Counted from the first letter of the stretch, positions 1-8,373 are shown. The stretch: 64,000 nt of DNA from Arthrobacter sp. Soc17.1.1.1 (GCF_036867195.1 NZ_JBAJII010000001.1:3534001-3598000); one strand, 5' to 3'. Notes: a model not told the origin generated them from the letters alone. Made by a program: numbers and translations.

Positions 1-1122
1 ACTGCACTCATCGCGGCCACCTACGGGCTCAGCCGTTTCGGCTACGGATTGTTCGCCCCTGCCTTCGGCCGGTCCTTCGACCTGACTCCGGCGGTCACCG
101 GCATCATCTCCAGCGGCAGCTTCGTTGCCTACTGCATTGCGGCAGCCGCGGCGTACCGCATGGCCGCCGCACCGCGCCGGACAGTGCTCCTCGCTGGTGC
201 GGTCGCGTCCGCGGGCAGCATCGGAGTGGCACTCTCCGGGTCCGTGGCGGTTCTGGCGGTCAGCATACTCATCGCCGGCGCCGGCGCAGGGTTCGCCTCG
301 CCCGGCCTGGTCACGCTGGTCGAGGAGAAGATCCGCACGGCAGACGCCACCCGGACACAGGCGGTGGTCAATTCAGGCACAGGATTCGGTGTCGTCCTGG
401 CGGGCACCCTCGCCCTCGTCCTCACCGATCACTGGCGGACAGCCTGGTGGATCATCACCATCGTCGATATCAGCGCCACCATCGCCGTCCTGGCCACGGG
501 CCGACGATCCGCAGCAGTTCCACGCGCCCCGGCACGCCCCACCTTCGCCAGAGCAGACCTCAGGCCCCTGCGACCGGCCGCGGTTGCCGCTCTCCTCGCG
601 GGTATCTCCAGCGCCGCCGTCTGGACCTTCGGCCGGTCCCTCGTGGTCACGCAGGGACAGCTGACCGAACCCGAAGCGACCGTCTTCTGGGTGTGTCTGG
701 GAGGGGCCGGCATCGCCGGTGCCTTCTCCGGGGATCTCGTCACCCGATGGGGCCTGCGCACGGGATGGATCACCACCACGACACTGATGGGTTCGGCCAC
801 CCTGCTCATCGGCGCCTGGCCCGGTAACGCCACAGCCATGTACGTCGCCGGTGGGGTGTTCGGCGCCAGTTATGTCGCGCTCAGCGGAGTCCTGATCGCC
901 TGGGCCTCCCACGTGCTTCCCGGCCGCAGCGCAGCCGGCACCGCAGCCCTCTTCATCACGCTGGCCCTCGGCCAGGCCCTCGGGGCACTCCTCACCGGCG
1001 CCCTGCTGGGGACGATCGGCCCGACACCTGCTTTCGCTCTCTCGGCCGCGATCGCCGGCGCGAGCATCGCCCCGGCAGTGCGTGGCACGACCCCTACCCG
1101 GCCGCGTTCCCGCGCCCGGTGA
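1..1122 (+). CDS. MFS transporter, YbfB/YjiJ-like (5' end outside window)
   Basis: The frame is open from the first base of the window, so the start lies upstream and about 373 residues are visible. The protein is rich in hydrophobic helices with a major-facilitator pattern. The opening residues (GLSRFGYGLFAPAF) resemble the first helix of YbfB/YjiJ-type MFS proteins, where RFGYG is conserved. It would act in the inner membrane as a proton-coupled exporter or importer; the substrate cannot be read from the sequence. It ends with a basic tail and stops 14 bases before the stop of the convergent GNAT gene. Family assignment is fairly sure, function is not. Confidence 0.75.
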   Translation, partial: TALIAATYGLSRFGYGLFAPAFGRSFDLTPAVTGIISSGSFVAYCIAAAAAYRMAAAPRRTVLLAGAVASAGSIGVALSGSVAVLAVSILIAGAGAGFASPGLVTLVEEKIRTADATRTQAVVNSGTGFGVVLAGTLALVLTDHWRTAWWIITIVDISATIAVLATGRRSAAVPRAPARPTFARADLRPLRPAAVAALLAGISSAAVWTFGRSLVVTQGQLTEPEATVFWVCLGGAGIAGAFSGDLVTRWGLRTGWITTTTLMGSATLLIGAWPGNATAMYVAGGVFGASYVALSGVLIAWASHVLPGRSAAGTAALFITLALGQALGALLTGALLGTIGPTPAFALSAAIAGASIAPAVRGTTPTRPRSRAR

Positions 1123-1136
1123 GGGATCGTCCCCGC

Positions 1137-1769
1137 CTAGCGCCGGCCGGCGAGGATCCTGTACTGGGGATTGTCGGCGAAGAAAGCCAGAGCCATGGGG
1201 CATCGGGGGCTCAGACTCAGACGGCGTCTGTGGGCGTCGAGCACGACGTGACGCATGAGCGTCGCGCCGATGCCCTGGTCCCGGAATCCGGGCCGTTCCA
1301 CGCCGTCGAGGAGCACGATCCGGGCTCCGTCCATCGTGTACTTCAGCCATGCGGCGAGGGCGCCGTCGATGATCAGCTCGAACCGGCAGTACAGGGCGTT
1401 GTCGCGGAACGTCTCCCTGAGCCCCAGCGCGACATCGGGACCGCGGGTGGCGGCCTGCCGTGCGCGGCACTCGAGCTCATCGACGATCGCTTCGTACTGA
1501 TCCCTGGCACCGGCGGGCGGAGAGTCGGTGTCCAGGAGCCTGAAGGCCTGGTTGGCCAGGACGCGCAGTTGTCGGGTCGATCGGGCTGCGAGGTCTTCAT
1601 GGAACCGGTCGTCATCGAGCAGCGCGGCGTCGTGCTCGCGACGGGCTGTCTGCGACTCGGGTGCCCCGTGCCCGCGCGGGAGGTCGGCCGGCGGGAGCGT
1701 GGCGCCCGACGCGGCAGATTCCGTCGTCGGAGCGGGACTGGTGTGGACTGGGTGCAGAAGTTCTGTCAT
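1137..1769 (-). CDS. GNAT-like N-acetyltransferase (COG2388-type C-terminus)
   Basis: A 210-residue protein. The C-terminal half carries an acetyl-CoA-binding pattern (RDQGIGATLMRHVV) followed by CPMALAFFADNPQY, the arrangement seen in small YidJ/COG2388 acetyltransferase-like proteins. The first 110 residues are polar, probably helical, and unassigned. The frame is open further upstream, but the ATG at 1769 is preceded on the minus strand by AGGAAC at a usable distance and the upstream extension looks non-coding. The gene is convergent with the MFS gene. Substrate unknown. Confidence 0.6.
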   Translation of the reverse strand: MTELLHPVHTSPAPTTESAASGATLPPADLPRGHGAPESQTARREHDAALLDDDRFHEDLAARSTRQLRVLANQAFRLLDTDSPPAGARDQYEAIVDELECRARQAATRGPDVALGLRETFRDNALYCRFELIIDGALAAWLKYTMDGARIVLLDGVERPGFRDQGIGATLMRHVVLDAHRRRLSLSPRCPMALAFFADNPQYRILAGRR

Positions 1770-1899
1770 AGCCGTTCCTGGATAGGTCAGAACCAGGCCT
1801 TCGTCTAGACCCCGGTGTCTCCACGAGACTAGCGAGAAGACATCCGAATGCAAACCTGCTGACGATCCTCGTGGGCGGTCGGGACCGGCCCGCTCCGGC

Positions 1900-2859
1900 C
1901 TAGACCCAGAGTTCGCGCTGGACCTGCCCGGCCAGACGCCTGAGGACCTGCACATCCTCCTCCGTGAAGGTCCGTGGCCGGTCGTCGATGAGGCAGAGCG
2001 TGCCGATACGCCAGCCATCGGCCGTGCTGACGGGGTGGCCGGCATAGAAGCGGATCCGGGGCCCGCCGCTGACGAGGGGGTGGTCCCGCCACTGCGGGTC
2101 GGTGGTGGCATCGGGAATGACGAGAGTGCGCTCCCTTTCGATGGTCTTCGCACACAACGCCACAGCGCGTGGGAGGTCCTGGCCGATCGGCCCGACGACG
2201 GACTTGATGACCTGCGCGTCCTCCGTGATCAGGGCGATGGAGGCCGAGCTGACGCCGAAGTGATCGCGGGCCTGCCGGGTGATCCTGTCGAAGCGCTCCT
2301 CCGGTCCGGTCTCGAGCAGCCCCGACTCGTACAGCGCGTTGACGCGCCGGAACTCGGCCTCGTCCGGGTCGCGATCATCTCCACCGTCGACCGCGGTATG
2401 CGTGGGGTCGGCGGGATCAGCGGAACCTGCGGCAGGAAGGCCGCCGCCGGCGCCATGGTCCCCGACCGGCGGGGCGGTGAAGTCGTAGCCGTCGGGCGAA
2501 AGTGCCAGTTCGCGGAGGTATTCGCTGTAGCCGGAGAGCGAGGCGACGTCCTGATCGCTGTAGTGCGCGCCATCCACCGTGGAGCCGGTACTGTCGAGCA
2601 GTTCGTTGACGGCCTGGGCGAGCAGGTCCCGCTCGGGCGCGGAGAGCATCACCAGGCCGGACAGGTATCCCTGGATCTCCAGCTCGTCGGCTTCGCCTGC
2701 GAGCTCGGCGTAGGTCGTCAGGACGTCGTCGAGGTGCAGGGCTGCGGCGCGGACGGCCTGGATGGCGCTCCACTGCTGCACATACTCATCCAGCATGCCC
2801 GGCTCCTCCACCAGCTCCTCCGAGTTCCCCTGCAGCGCGACCCGAGGGATATGCGCCAT
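1900..2859 (-). CDS. GAF-domain protein
   Basis: A 319-residue soluble protein. Residues 1 to about 130 are helical and of unknown type, a Gly/Ala/Asp-rich linker covers about 131-165, and the rest is a GAF domain (FDRITRQARDHFGV, then SIALITEDAQVIKSVVG and IGTLCLIDDRPRTFT), matching the stand-alone GAF proteins common in actinobacteria. Such domains bind small ligands or act in signalling; no output domain is present. The ATG at 2859 has a GGGGAGAG-type ribosome site upstream. Ligand and partner are unknown. Confidence 0.7.
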   Translation of the reverse strand: MAHIPRVALQGNSEELVEEPGMLDEYVQQWSAIQAVRAAALHLDDVLTTYAELAGEADELEIQGYLSGLVMLSAPERDLLAQAVNELLDSTGSTVDGAHYSDQDVASLSGYSEYLRELALSPDGYDFTAPPVGDHGAGGGLPAAGSADPADPTHTAVDGGDDRDPDEAEFRRVNALYESGLLETGPEERFDRITRQARDHFGVSSASIALITEDAQVIKSVVGPIGQDLPRAVALCAKTIERERTLVIPDATTDPQWRDHPLVSGGPRIRFYAGHPVSTADGWRIGTLCLIDDRPRTFTEEDVQVLRRLAGQVQRELWV

Positions 2860-3022
2860 GCATCAAGATTAGCTCTCCCCGCATCGGGGACGACGGAAAT
2901 GTGGGGGTGGCCCCAAACCGATCCCGTCGCATCGGCGGTCACGATACGCGTCGTCGATGTCGCCTTGCAGGGCCACAGCCATCGGTGGACCGCTGCGTAC
3001 CGGCGGTCCCGCCGGCCCGTCC

Positions 3023-3052
3023 TTTACAGGTAACTCTTCACTTACCTATCAT
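3023..3052 (+). promoter_or_regulatory. Promoter with an ArsR-type operator inside the spacer
   Basis: A -35 box TTTACA (3023-3028) and a -10 box TATCAT (3047-3052) are 18 bases apart. An inverted repeat AGGTAA-N8-TTACCT (3028-3047) fills the spacer. The -10 ends 6 bases before the GTG at 3059, so transcription probably starts on the start codon (leaderless mRNA). The layout suggests self-repression by the ArsR-family protein encoded next. Promoter and operator are inferred from sequence only. Confidence 0.6.
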
Positions 3053-3058
3053 GAGGGG

Positions 3059-3340
3059 GTGGCGGACATCTACCGGGCGCTGGCCGACGAGACGCGGCGG
3101 GCACTCCTGGACGAACTCATGGGCCGGGATCGGCAGACCCTGTTCGAGCTGTGCTCGAAGCTCGCCATGAACCACGACCTCACCCCGTCACGCCAGGCGG
3201 TGGCGCAGCACCTCGACGTCCTCGAGGCAGCCGGACTCGTGCACTCCGAGCGCAGCGGTCGCTACCGGTTCCACACCATCGACACCTCACCCCTGGCCGC
3301 GATCCTCGATCGCTGGCCTCCCCGGAAGGCAGGATCATGA
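3059..3340 (+). CDS. ArsR-family winged-helix repressor
   Basis: A 93-residue DNA-binding protein of the ArsR/SmtB fold. ALADETRRALLDEL begins the domain, SRQAVAQHLDVLEAAGLV is the recognition helix region, and SERSGRYRFHTID is the wing. No metal-binding cysteine cluster is seen, so it belongs with the non-metal ArsR proteins often paired with glyoxalase-fold genes. The GTG at 3059 is chosen because no in-frame start exists just upstream and a -10 box lies 6 bases before it. Its stop overlaps the start of the VOC gene (ATGA), so the two are co-translated. It likely represses its own operon through the inverted repeat at 3028-3047. Confidence 0.8.
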   Translation: MADIYRALADETRRALLDELMGRDRQTLFELCSKLAMNHDLTPSRQAVAQHLDVLEAAGLVHSERSGRYRFHTIDTSPLAAILDRWPPRKAGS

Positions 3341-3726
3341 AACTCGAAGCAGTGAGCATCTTCGTCGACGACCAGCAGCGGGCCCTCGAGTTCTACACGC
3401 AGCGACTCGGGTTCGTCGTGTCCGCGGATGTCCCGATGGGCGAGCACCGCTGGCTCACCGTGATCGATCCCGATCGCGCGGATGCCACCCAGATCTCCCT
3501 CGAGCCCAAGGGCCACCCGGCGACCGCGCCCTTCACCGATGCGATCGCTGCCGACGGCATCCCGTTCTGCGTCCTCGGGGTCGCCGACGTGCAGGCCGAG
3601 TACGACAGGCTCTCCGCGCTCGGCGTCACGTTCACCCAGCCGCCGACCGACATGGGTCCCGTCATCGTGGCCGTCCTGGACGACACGGTCGGGAATCTCC
3701 TGCAGCTCGCGCAGGCCGCCGGCTGA
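3337..3726 (+). CDS. VOC (glyoxalase/bleomycin-resistance fold) family protein
   Basis: A 129-residue single VOC module pair: SIFVDDQQRALEFYTQRLGF at the start and QAEYDRLSALGVTFTQPPTD in the second half, ending with LDDTVGNLLQLAQ. VOC proteins are metal-dependent lyases, dioxygenases, or drug or small-molecule binding proteins. This short form resembles those usually annotated as glyoxalase/extradiol-type proteins of unknown substrate. It overlaps the ArsR stop by 4 bases and shares its promoter, so its expression is probably induced by whatever releases that repressor. Confidence 0.8.
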   Translation: MKLEAVSIFVDDQQRALEFYTQRLGFVVSADVPMGEHRWLTVIDPDRADATQISLEPKGHPATAPFTDAIAADGIPFCVLGVADVQAEYDRLSALGVTFTQPPTDMGPVIVAVLDDTVGNLLQLAQAAG

Positions 3727-3775
3727 GACGACGCCCCGTCCCCGGCCCGAACGGTCGGGGCACTCAACCCGTCGG

Positions 3776-4300
3776 TCACGTGCCGCCGAGCAGCACGAGG
3801 CGTTTCCCCTTCGCGTCCCAGCGCCGGACGATCCCCGCCTCGAGCCGTACCGGCGGGCGGTCCCGCAGGATCCCGAGGGCGGACGCCAGCTGATCCGCGG
3901 TGAGGCCGTGCCCGAGGGTGATGTGCGGTGTCCACGCGCCGGGCACGGTGGTGGGGACGGCGTCCGCGACACCGTCCAGGGCCCGCCAGATGCGGAGATG
4001 CAGGTCCGTCAGGGCGGCGTCGGCCACCACCTGGCGGGCGAGCACGAACTTGCGCCGCGTCGGGAAGACGAGGAAGCCCGCCGTCACCAGCTCCAGCCCC
4101 TCCCCTGCCGCGGCGGACGCGAGATCGACGTCGTAGCGGTCGTCGATGCGTGCGGCAGCGGCCAGGGTGATGTGCGGGGCGTTGCTGAAGGACTGGTGCC
4201 GGGACTGGTTGGGCAGGCCGGCGGCCTCCAGCGCAGCCCAGTCCTCCAGCAGGAACGCCTCCGACGCCGGTGCCAGCAGGAGTTCGACGTCATCGGCCAT
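3776..4300 (-). CDS. 2'-5' RNA ligase family (2H phosphoesterase) protein
   Basis: A 174-residue protein with the two HxT-type motifs that define the 2H phosphoesterase fold: NAPHITLAAAA near residue 42 and WTPHITLGHG near residue 124. Spacing and length fit bacterial LigT/ThpR-like proteins, which act on 2'-3' cyclic or 2'-5' linked nucleotides; the true substrate of most members is unknown. The ATG at 4300 is the first start of the domain. It lies 51 bases downstream of the FHA gene on the same strand and may share its transcript. Confidence 0.75.
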   Translation of the reverse strand: MADDVELLLAPASEAFLLEDWAALEAAGLPNQSRHQSFSNAPHITLAAAARIDDRYDVDLASAAAGEGLELVTAGFLVFPTRRKFVLARQVVADAALTDLHLRIWRALDGVADAVPTTVPGAWTPHITLGHGLTADQLASALGILRDRPPVRLEAGIVRRWDAKGKRLVLLGGT

Positions 4301-4351
4301 GCCGTGCGTGCCCTCCTGCCGGTCCCGGCCGCAGCCCCGGCCGCAGCCGGG

Positions 4352-5269
4352 TCAGCGTGGCTGTCGCCGGAAGTCGCCGACGCCCTCCGAGCCGTCCACC
4401 TCGGTGGCACCGGTGCGGGGGTTGCGCTGCGGACGCTGGTAGGACAGCTCCCCGCCGTTGCGGCCGCCGAACGGCCTGCCGTGGTCCGCGTACTCCTCCC
4501 GGAAGAAGGCCAGCGCCCAGGCGCCGAGCTGGACCCGCGCGCCGGTCCGCAGGATGGAGGGCTCCCGGCCGTTGACACTGCCCGTGATGGCGCCGCGCGG
4601 CACCAGCACGTACTCGTCGTCCTCGGTGTGGAGGACCTCGGCGTGGACGTCCTCCAGGCCGTCGAGCCTCAGCATCGCGTCGTCGGAACTGCCGATCGTG
4701 GTGCGGTCCGCCACGAGTTCGAACTCCCGCGGCACCTGGCCGTTCCAGACCTGCGAGTTCTGCACGAAGATGAGCCGCGGACGGCCGCCTCCCCGCACGT
4801 AATGCGTCGTCGTGATGGTCCGCCTGATCCGGCGGTTGACCGTCGGCACCAGGGGGAACGGTGTGGACGGCGGGAGGAGCGAGGGTGCGGAGCCCTTCTC
4901 GAGCGCGCGCCGCCCGATGCCGAGCAGCGGCGCGAGCGTCCCCGGCGACCCGAGCCGGATGTGCGGGGACCGGGTGAGCAGGCGCTGCGCCATGGAGGTC
5001 TCCACCGCGCCGAGGCTGACCAGCGGACCCTTGGGGCCGGCGACGGAGACCGCGAGTCCGCGGCGCGCCAGGGCTCCGGCGAACGCCCGTACCTGCCCGA
5101 TGCCGGGCAGGTTGTTCCCGCGGAAGGCTGCCGGGTCGTCGACGAAGATCTCGACAGTGGTGCCGGCCGCCTTCACGGTGCCCGTCAGCCTCGCCTCCGG
5201 CTTGCCGTCGGTGGCCGGCTCCGCCAGCGAGAAGTCGATGTCGATGTCGAACCTGAGTGACGATGCCAT
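4352..5269 (-). CDS. FHA-domain protein
   Basis: A 305-residue protein with a C-terminal forkhead-associated domain at about residues 165-275 (LVADRTTIGSSDDAMLRLDG, then VHAEVLHTEDDEYVL and SVNGREP), a phosphothreonine-binding module. The N-terminal about 120 residues form a separate domain of unknown type. FHA proteins read Ser/Thr-kinase phosphorylation; no kinase is in the window. It starts 15 bases after the stop of a small 81-residue gene on the same strand, so the two form an operon and may work together. Confidence 0.8.
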   Translation of the reverse strand: MASSLRFDIDIDFSLAEPATDGKPEARLTGTVKAAGTTVEIFVDDPAAFRGNNLPGIGQVRAFAGALARRGLAVSVAGPKGPLVSLGAVETSMAQRLLTRSPHIRLGSPGTLAPLLGIGRRALEKGSAPSLLPPSTPFPLVPTVNRRIRRTITTTHYVRGGGRPRLIFVQNSQVWNGQVPREFELVADRTTIGSSDDAMLRLDGLEDVHAEVLHTEDDEYVLVPRGAITGSVNGREPSILRTGARVQLGAWALAFFREEYADHGRPFGGRNGGELSYQRPQRNPRTGATEVDGSEGVGDFRRQPR

Positions 5270-5284
5270 GTCGGTCGGGGCGGT

Positions 5285-5530
5285 TCAGCCCTGGGGGGTG
5301 CCGGCGGCGTTGTCACTCGTGGTGATGCGGAGCGTCCCGTCGAACTTCCAGGTGGCACGCGGGGCGTCCGGGCCGATGTCCCTCGGGACCTCGATGGTCA
5401 TGTCCTGGAGCGTGTAGTTGATGGCGGCGCCCCGGCCGGTGAGGTAGGACCACATCTCCTCGGCGAGGTCGGTCCAGTCGCGGATGGTGTGGGTATCGCC
5501 GGCGCTCGCGCTCGAGGTGTTCTCAGTCAT
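5285..5530 (-). CDS. Conserved small protein of unknown function upstream of FHA gene
   Basis: An 81-residue acidic protein (TIRDWTDLAEEMWSYLTGRG, then NYTLQDMTIEVPRDIG and ATWKFDGTLRITT). No family is recognised with certainty. The sequence has good amphipathic structure and a strong ribosome site (AAGGAA, 6 bases before ATG 5530). Translation of the FHA gene begins 15 bases after its stop, so it is the first gene of that two-gene operon. It could be a binding partner of the FHA protein; this is inference from position only. Confidence 0.65.
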   Translation of the reverse strand: MTENTSSASAGDTHTIRDWTDLAEEMWSYLTGRGAAINYTLQDMTIEVPRDIGPDAPRATWKFDGTLRITTSDNAAGTPQG

Positions 5531-5676
5531 GTCGATTCCTTCATCGGTTCTTCAACAATGACAGACGTCCTCTGACTCCGTCTGACGTGGGTACTCCACA
5601 CCCTAGTCGAGCCGCCGGGCCACCGGAACCCGCCGCGGTACGTGCGCACCGCCGGCGGGTCCCGGGGTCCTGCAGG

Positions 5677-6660
5677 TCACCACTTCGGGTGGACCGTGCC
5701 CCTGAAGTGGCGGTCGTAGATGCCGGCGACGTCCGCGCTGATCCTGGCACCCAGGTCCGTGTGACCGGCTGCGGCGGCATTGGCGCGTGCCTGCTCGGGG
5801 TTGCGTGCTCCGGGGATGACCGTGCTGACGCCGTCCTGCGCGATGATCCAGGCGAGCGCCGCCTGCGCGGTGGTGACGCCGTCCGGCACCAGGTCGGCAA
5901 ACTCCCGTGCAGCCTGCAGCCCGGTCTCGTAGTCGACGCCGGAGAAGGTCTCACCGACGTCGAAGGCTGCGCCGTTGCGGTTGTAGTTGCGGTGGTCGTT
6001 CTCCGCGAACGCGGTGTCCTTGGTGTATTTGCCGGAGAGCAGGCCGGAGGCGAGGGGTACGCGCGCGATGATGCCGACGCCGGCCGCCTTCGCGGCGGGG
6101 AGCACCTCGTCGAGCGGCTTGAGGCGGAACGCGTTCAGGATGATCTGCACACTCGCGGTGCTGCCCCGGGAGATGGCCGCGAGCGCCTCGTCGGTGCGTT
6201 CCACGCTGACCCCGTAGTTCCTGATCACACCCTCGGCCACGAGGGTGTCGAGGGCGTCGTACACCTCGTCGGAGCTGTAGACGGAGGTCGGCGGGCAGTG
6301 CAGCTGCACGAGGTCGAGGGCGTCGACGCCGAGATTGGTCCGCGACCGGTCGATCCACTGGCGGAAATTGGCGAGCGTGTAGTTCTCGGGGGTCTGGTCC
6401 ACGCGGCGGCCCATCTTGGTGCCCACGAGGACGTCCTGGTCCGGGTTGTCCGCGAGGAACCGCCCGATCGTCGTCTCGCTCCTCCCGTCGCCGTAGACGT
6501 CCGCGGTGTCGAAGAAGGTCACGCCCGCCTCGACGGCGGCGTCGAGGACGGCCACGGCGTCCTTGTCCTCCACTTCGCCCCAGTCCGCGCCGAGCTGCCA
6601 GGTGCCGAGGCCGACGACGGAGACGGGACGGCCGGTTCTTCCGAGAATTCGTTGTTCCAT
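5677..6660 (-). CDS. Aldo/keto reductase
   Basis: A 327-residue NADPH-dependent oxidoreductase of the aldo/keto reductase superfamily. GRTGRPVSVVGLGTWQLG opens the barrel, FFDTADVYGDGRSE holds the catalytic Asp and Tyr, KMGRR carries the Lys region, and DLVQLHCPP holds the His. SVQIILNAFRLKP and VSTVIPGARNPEQARANA are the C-terminal cofactor-binding parts. The ATG at 6660 fits the family N-terminus (MEQRILGRTG). It lies 8 bases after the photolyase gene on the same strand, so both are probably one transcript. Physiological substrate unknown. Confidence 0.88.
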   Translation of the reverse strand: MEQRILGRTGRPVSVVGLGTWQLGADWGEVEDKDAVAVLDAAVEAGVTFFDTADVYGDGRSETTIGRFLADNPDQDVLVGTKMGRRVDQTPENYTLANFRQWIDRSRTNLGVDALDLVQLHCPPTSVYSSDEVYDALDTLVAEGVIRNYGVSVERTDEALAAISRGSTASVQIILNAFRLKPLDEVLPAAKAAGVGIIARVPLASGLLSGKYTKDTAFAENDHRNYNRNGAAFDVGETFSGVDYETGLQAAREFADLVPDGVTTAQAALAWIIAQDGVSTVIPGARNPEQARANAAAAGHTDLGARISADVAGIYDRHFRGTVHPKW

Positions 6661-6668
6661 GATTCCGA

Positions 6669-8282
6669 CTATAGGCCGGGCAGCGTGGCCTGGGCCGCCG
6701 GAACCCCCGGCGTCGGGCGTTCCTCGGGTGTCCGGCGTCCCTCCAGCGGCGCGCGCGCCTGCGTCCGCGTGCGCTCCTCCGTGCGGGCGGGGCGGTACTG
6801 ATCCACCGTCGTCGAGCCCTTGCCGGGGATCCAGCGGGCGGCCTCGTGCCGCAGGTCCCTCTGCCGCTCCGGGTCCATGCGGTCGAGGAGTGCCACGACC
6901 ATGTTCGAGCGCGGGTTGCGGGCGAACAGGTCCCGGTAGTCCCTGATGAACTCCCAGTACAGCGCGTCCCAGCTGAACCGCCAGGGGCCGTCCCCGAAGT
7001 CGCTCATCTTCCTGATGTAGTTGCTGCCGCTGACGTAGGGCTTGGTGGTGATCGTGCTGCCGGCGGCGTACTGGCTCATGGCGTAGACGTTGGGCACCAT
7101 GACCCAGTCGTACGCGTCGATGAACATCTCCATGAACCACGCGTAGACGGCGTCGGGCTTCGCCCGCATCAGCAGGGCGGCGTTCCCGAGGATCATGAGT
7201 CGCTCGATGTGGTGCGCGTACGCGGTGTCGAGGATCCGGGTGATCACGGAGTCGACCGGTTCGAGCCCGGTCTCGCCGGTCCACCACCGCTCGTCGAGGT
7301 CCGCGGTGAGCTCCAGCGTGTTGCCGGTCCGCATCTCGCGCCCGCGCAGCACGTAGGACGCGCGGATGTACTCGCGCCAGCCGATCACCTGGCGGATGAA
7401 GCCCTCCACGCTGGCGATCGGTGTGTCGTGGCGTTCCGCGAAGTCGAGGGCGAGCTCCACCACCTCGGCGGGGCTGAGGAGCCCGGTGTTCATACTGGAG
7501 CTCAGGGCCGAGTGGAACAGGTAGGTCTGGCCCACCGCGATGGAGTCCTCGTACGGGCCGAACAGCTCGAAGCGCTCGGTGAGGAACGCCTCCAGGGCGT
7601 CGGACGCCTGGCGGTGCGTGACGGGCCAGTTGAAGGAGTCGGCGTTGCCGGGGTTGTCGGGGAAGGCGGTCGCCACCCAGGCGATGGCCTCCTCGACCTC
7701 CACGGGTCGCTCGAACGCGGGCAGGTCCGGCAGGGCGAGCGTCCTCGGGAGCTTCTTCCGGTTCTCCGTGTCGAAGCTCCACTTCCCTCCCGTCGGGGAG
7801 CCGTCGGCGCCGACCAGGACGCCGAGCCGCTTGCGCTGCCACTCGTAGAAGGTCTGCATGCCCCAGTTGTGCGAGGAGAAGTAGGTGCCCAGGACGTCCC
7901 GTGCCGTGAGGAACTGCGGTGTCTCGAGGACGTGCGCCTCGACGCCGGCGTCGGCAAGCGTGCGGGTGAGCCTGCGCTCGAGCCAGTCGTCCACGACGTC
8001 GTAGTAGGTCACCAGGGTGGCCTCGCGGTCGGCGAGCACTGCGGCCAGGCGCTCCTGGCTGGCGTGCTCGGCCGACGTCTCCACGTAGTCCACGCCATAG
8101 CCCGCGTCCTTCAGGCGTCCCGCGAAGAGGGTCATCGCAGCACGGTGCAGCACGAGCTTCTGCTGGTGGAACCGCAGGCTGCGGAACAGGAGGTCGTCCT
8201 CGAGGAACACGAAACGGGTGTCACGGGAGGCCTCGAGGTGCTCCTCGAACAGCTGGTGCGGCAGGACGAGTCGAACGTGCAC
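6669..8282 (-). CDS. Cryptochrome/photolyase family protein, PhrB-like (no cysteines)
   Basis: A 537-residue flavoprotein of the bacterial cryptochrome/(6-4) photolyase group (PhrB/CryPro/FeS-BCP). VRLVLPHQLFEEH is the N-terminal antenna-domain start, and SVEGFIRQVIGWREYIR, WFMEMFIDAYDWVMVPNVYAMSQ and TKPYVSGSNYIRKMSDF form the FAD-binding and DNA-lesion region. Characterised members bind a [4Fe-4S] cluster through four cysteines, but this protein has no cysteine at all. GTG at 8282 is chosen because AGGAAGG lies 7 bases upstream; the in-frame ATG at 8342 lacks a ribosome site. The last about 50 residues (Arg/Pro/Ala-rich) extend past the usual fold. Likely repairs UV damage or senses light. 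Confidence 0.8.
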   Translation of the reverse strand: MHVRLVLPHQLFEEHLEASRDTRFVFLEDDLLFRSLRFHQQKLVLHRAAMTLFAGRLKDAGYGVDYVETSAEHASQERLAAVLADREATLVTYYDVVDDWLERRLTRTLADAGVEAHVLETPQFLTARDVLGTYFSSHNWGMQTFYEWQRKRLGVLVGADGSPTGGKWSFDTENRKKLPRTLALPDLPAFERPVEVEEAIAWVATAFPDNPGNADSFNWPVTHRQASDALEAFLTERFELFGPYEDSIAVGQTYLFHSALSSSMNTGLLSPAEVVELALDFAERHDTPIASVEGFIRQVIGWREYIRASYVLRGREMRTGNTLELTADLDERWWTGETGLEPVDSVITRILDTAYAHHIERLMILGNAALLMRAKPDAVYAWFMEMFIDAYDWVMVPNVYAMSQYAAGSTITTKPYVSGSNYIRKMSDFGDGPWRFSWDALYWEFIRDYRDLFARNPRSNMVVALLDRMDPERQRDLRHEAARWIPGKGSTTVDQYRPARTEERTRTQARAPLEGRRTPEERPTPGVPAAQATLPGL

Positions 8283-8361
8283 CGGGGCGCCTTCCTGGAG
8301 GAAACAGTCGTCGGCGGTCACCCTAGCGCCCGCCTCGGACATGGCGCCGGATGCTTGACTG

Positions 8362-8373
8362 TAAGCAGGCTTA
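8362..8373. promoter_or_regulatory. Inverted repeat TAAGC-AG-GCTTA in divergent promoter region
   Basis: A 12-base near-palindrome with 5-base arms sits between the divergent photolyase and FAD/Rieske oxidoreductase genes. It is well placed to be an operator for both. No -10/-35 pair could be assigned with confidence around it, and the binding protein is not known. Confidence 0.35.

Noticed and set aside
1141..1152. Palindrome CGCCGGCCGGCG as a terminator or operator
   Set aside because: It lies in the last codons of the GNAT gene, has no loop, and arises easily at this GC content.
3743..3762. Terminator after the VOC gene
   Set aside because: Only a 5-pair stem (CCCGA/TCGGG) was visible, which is expected by chance in this composition.
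6661..7842. Extension of the aldo/keto reductase frame far upstream on the minus strand
   Set aside because: The added part is a low-complexity shadow over the photolyase gene. The family start is at 6660.
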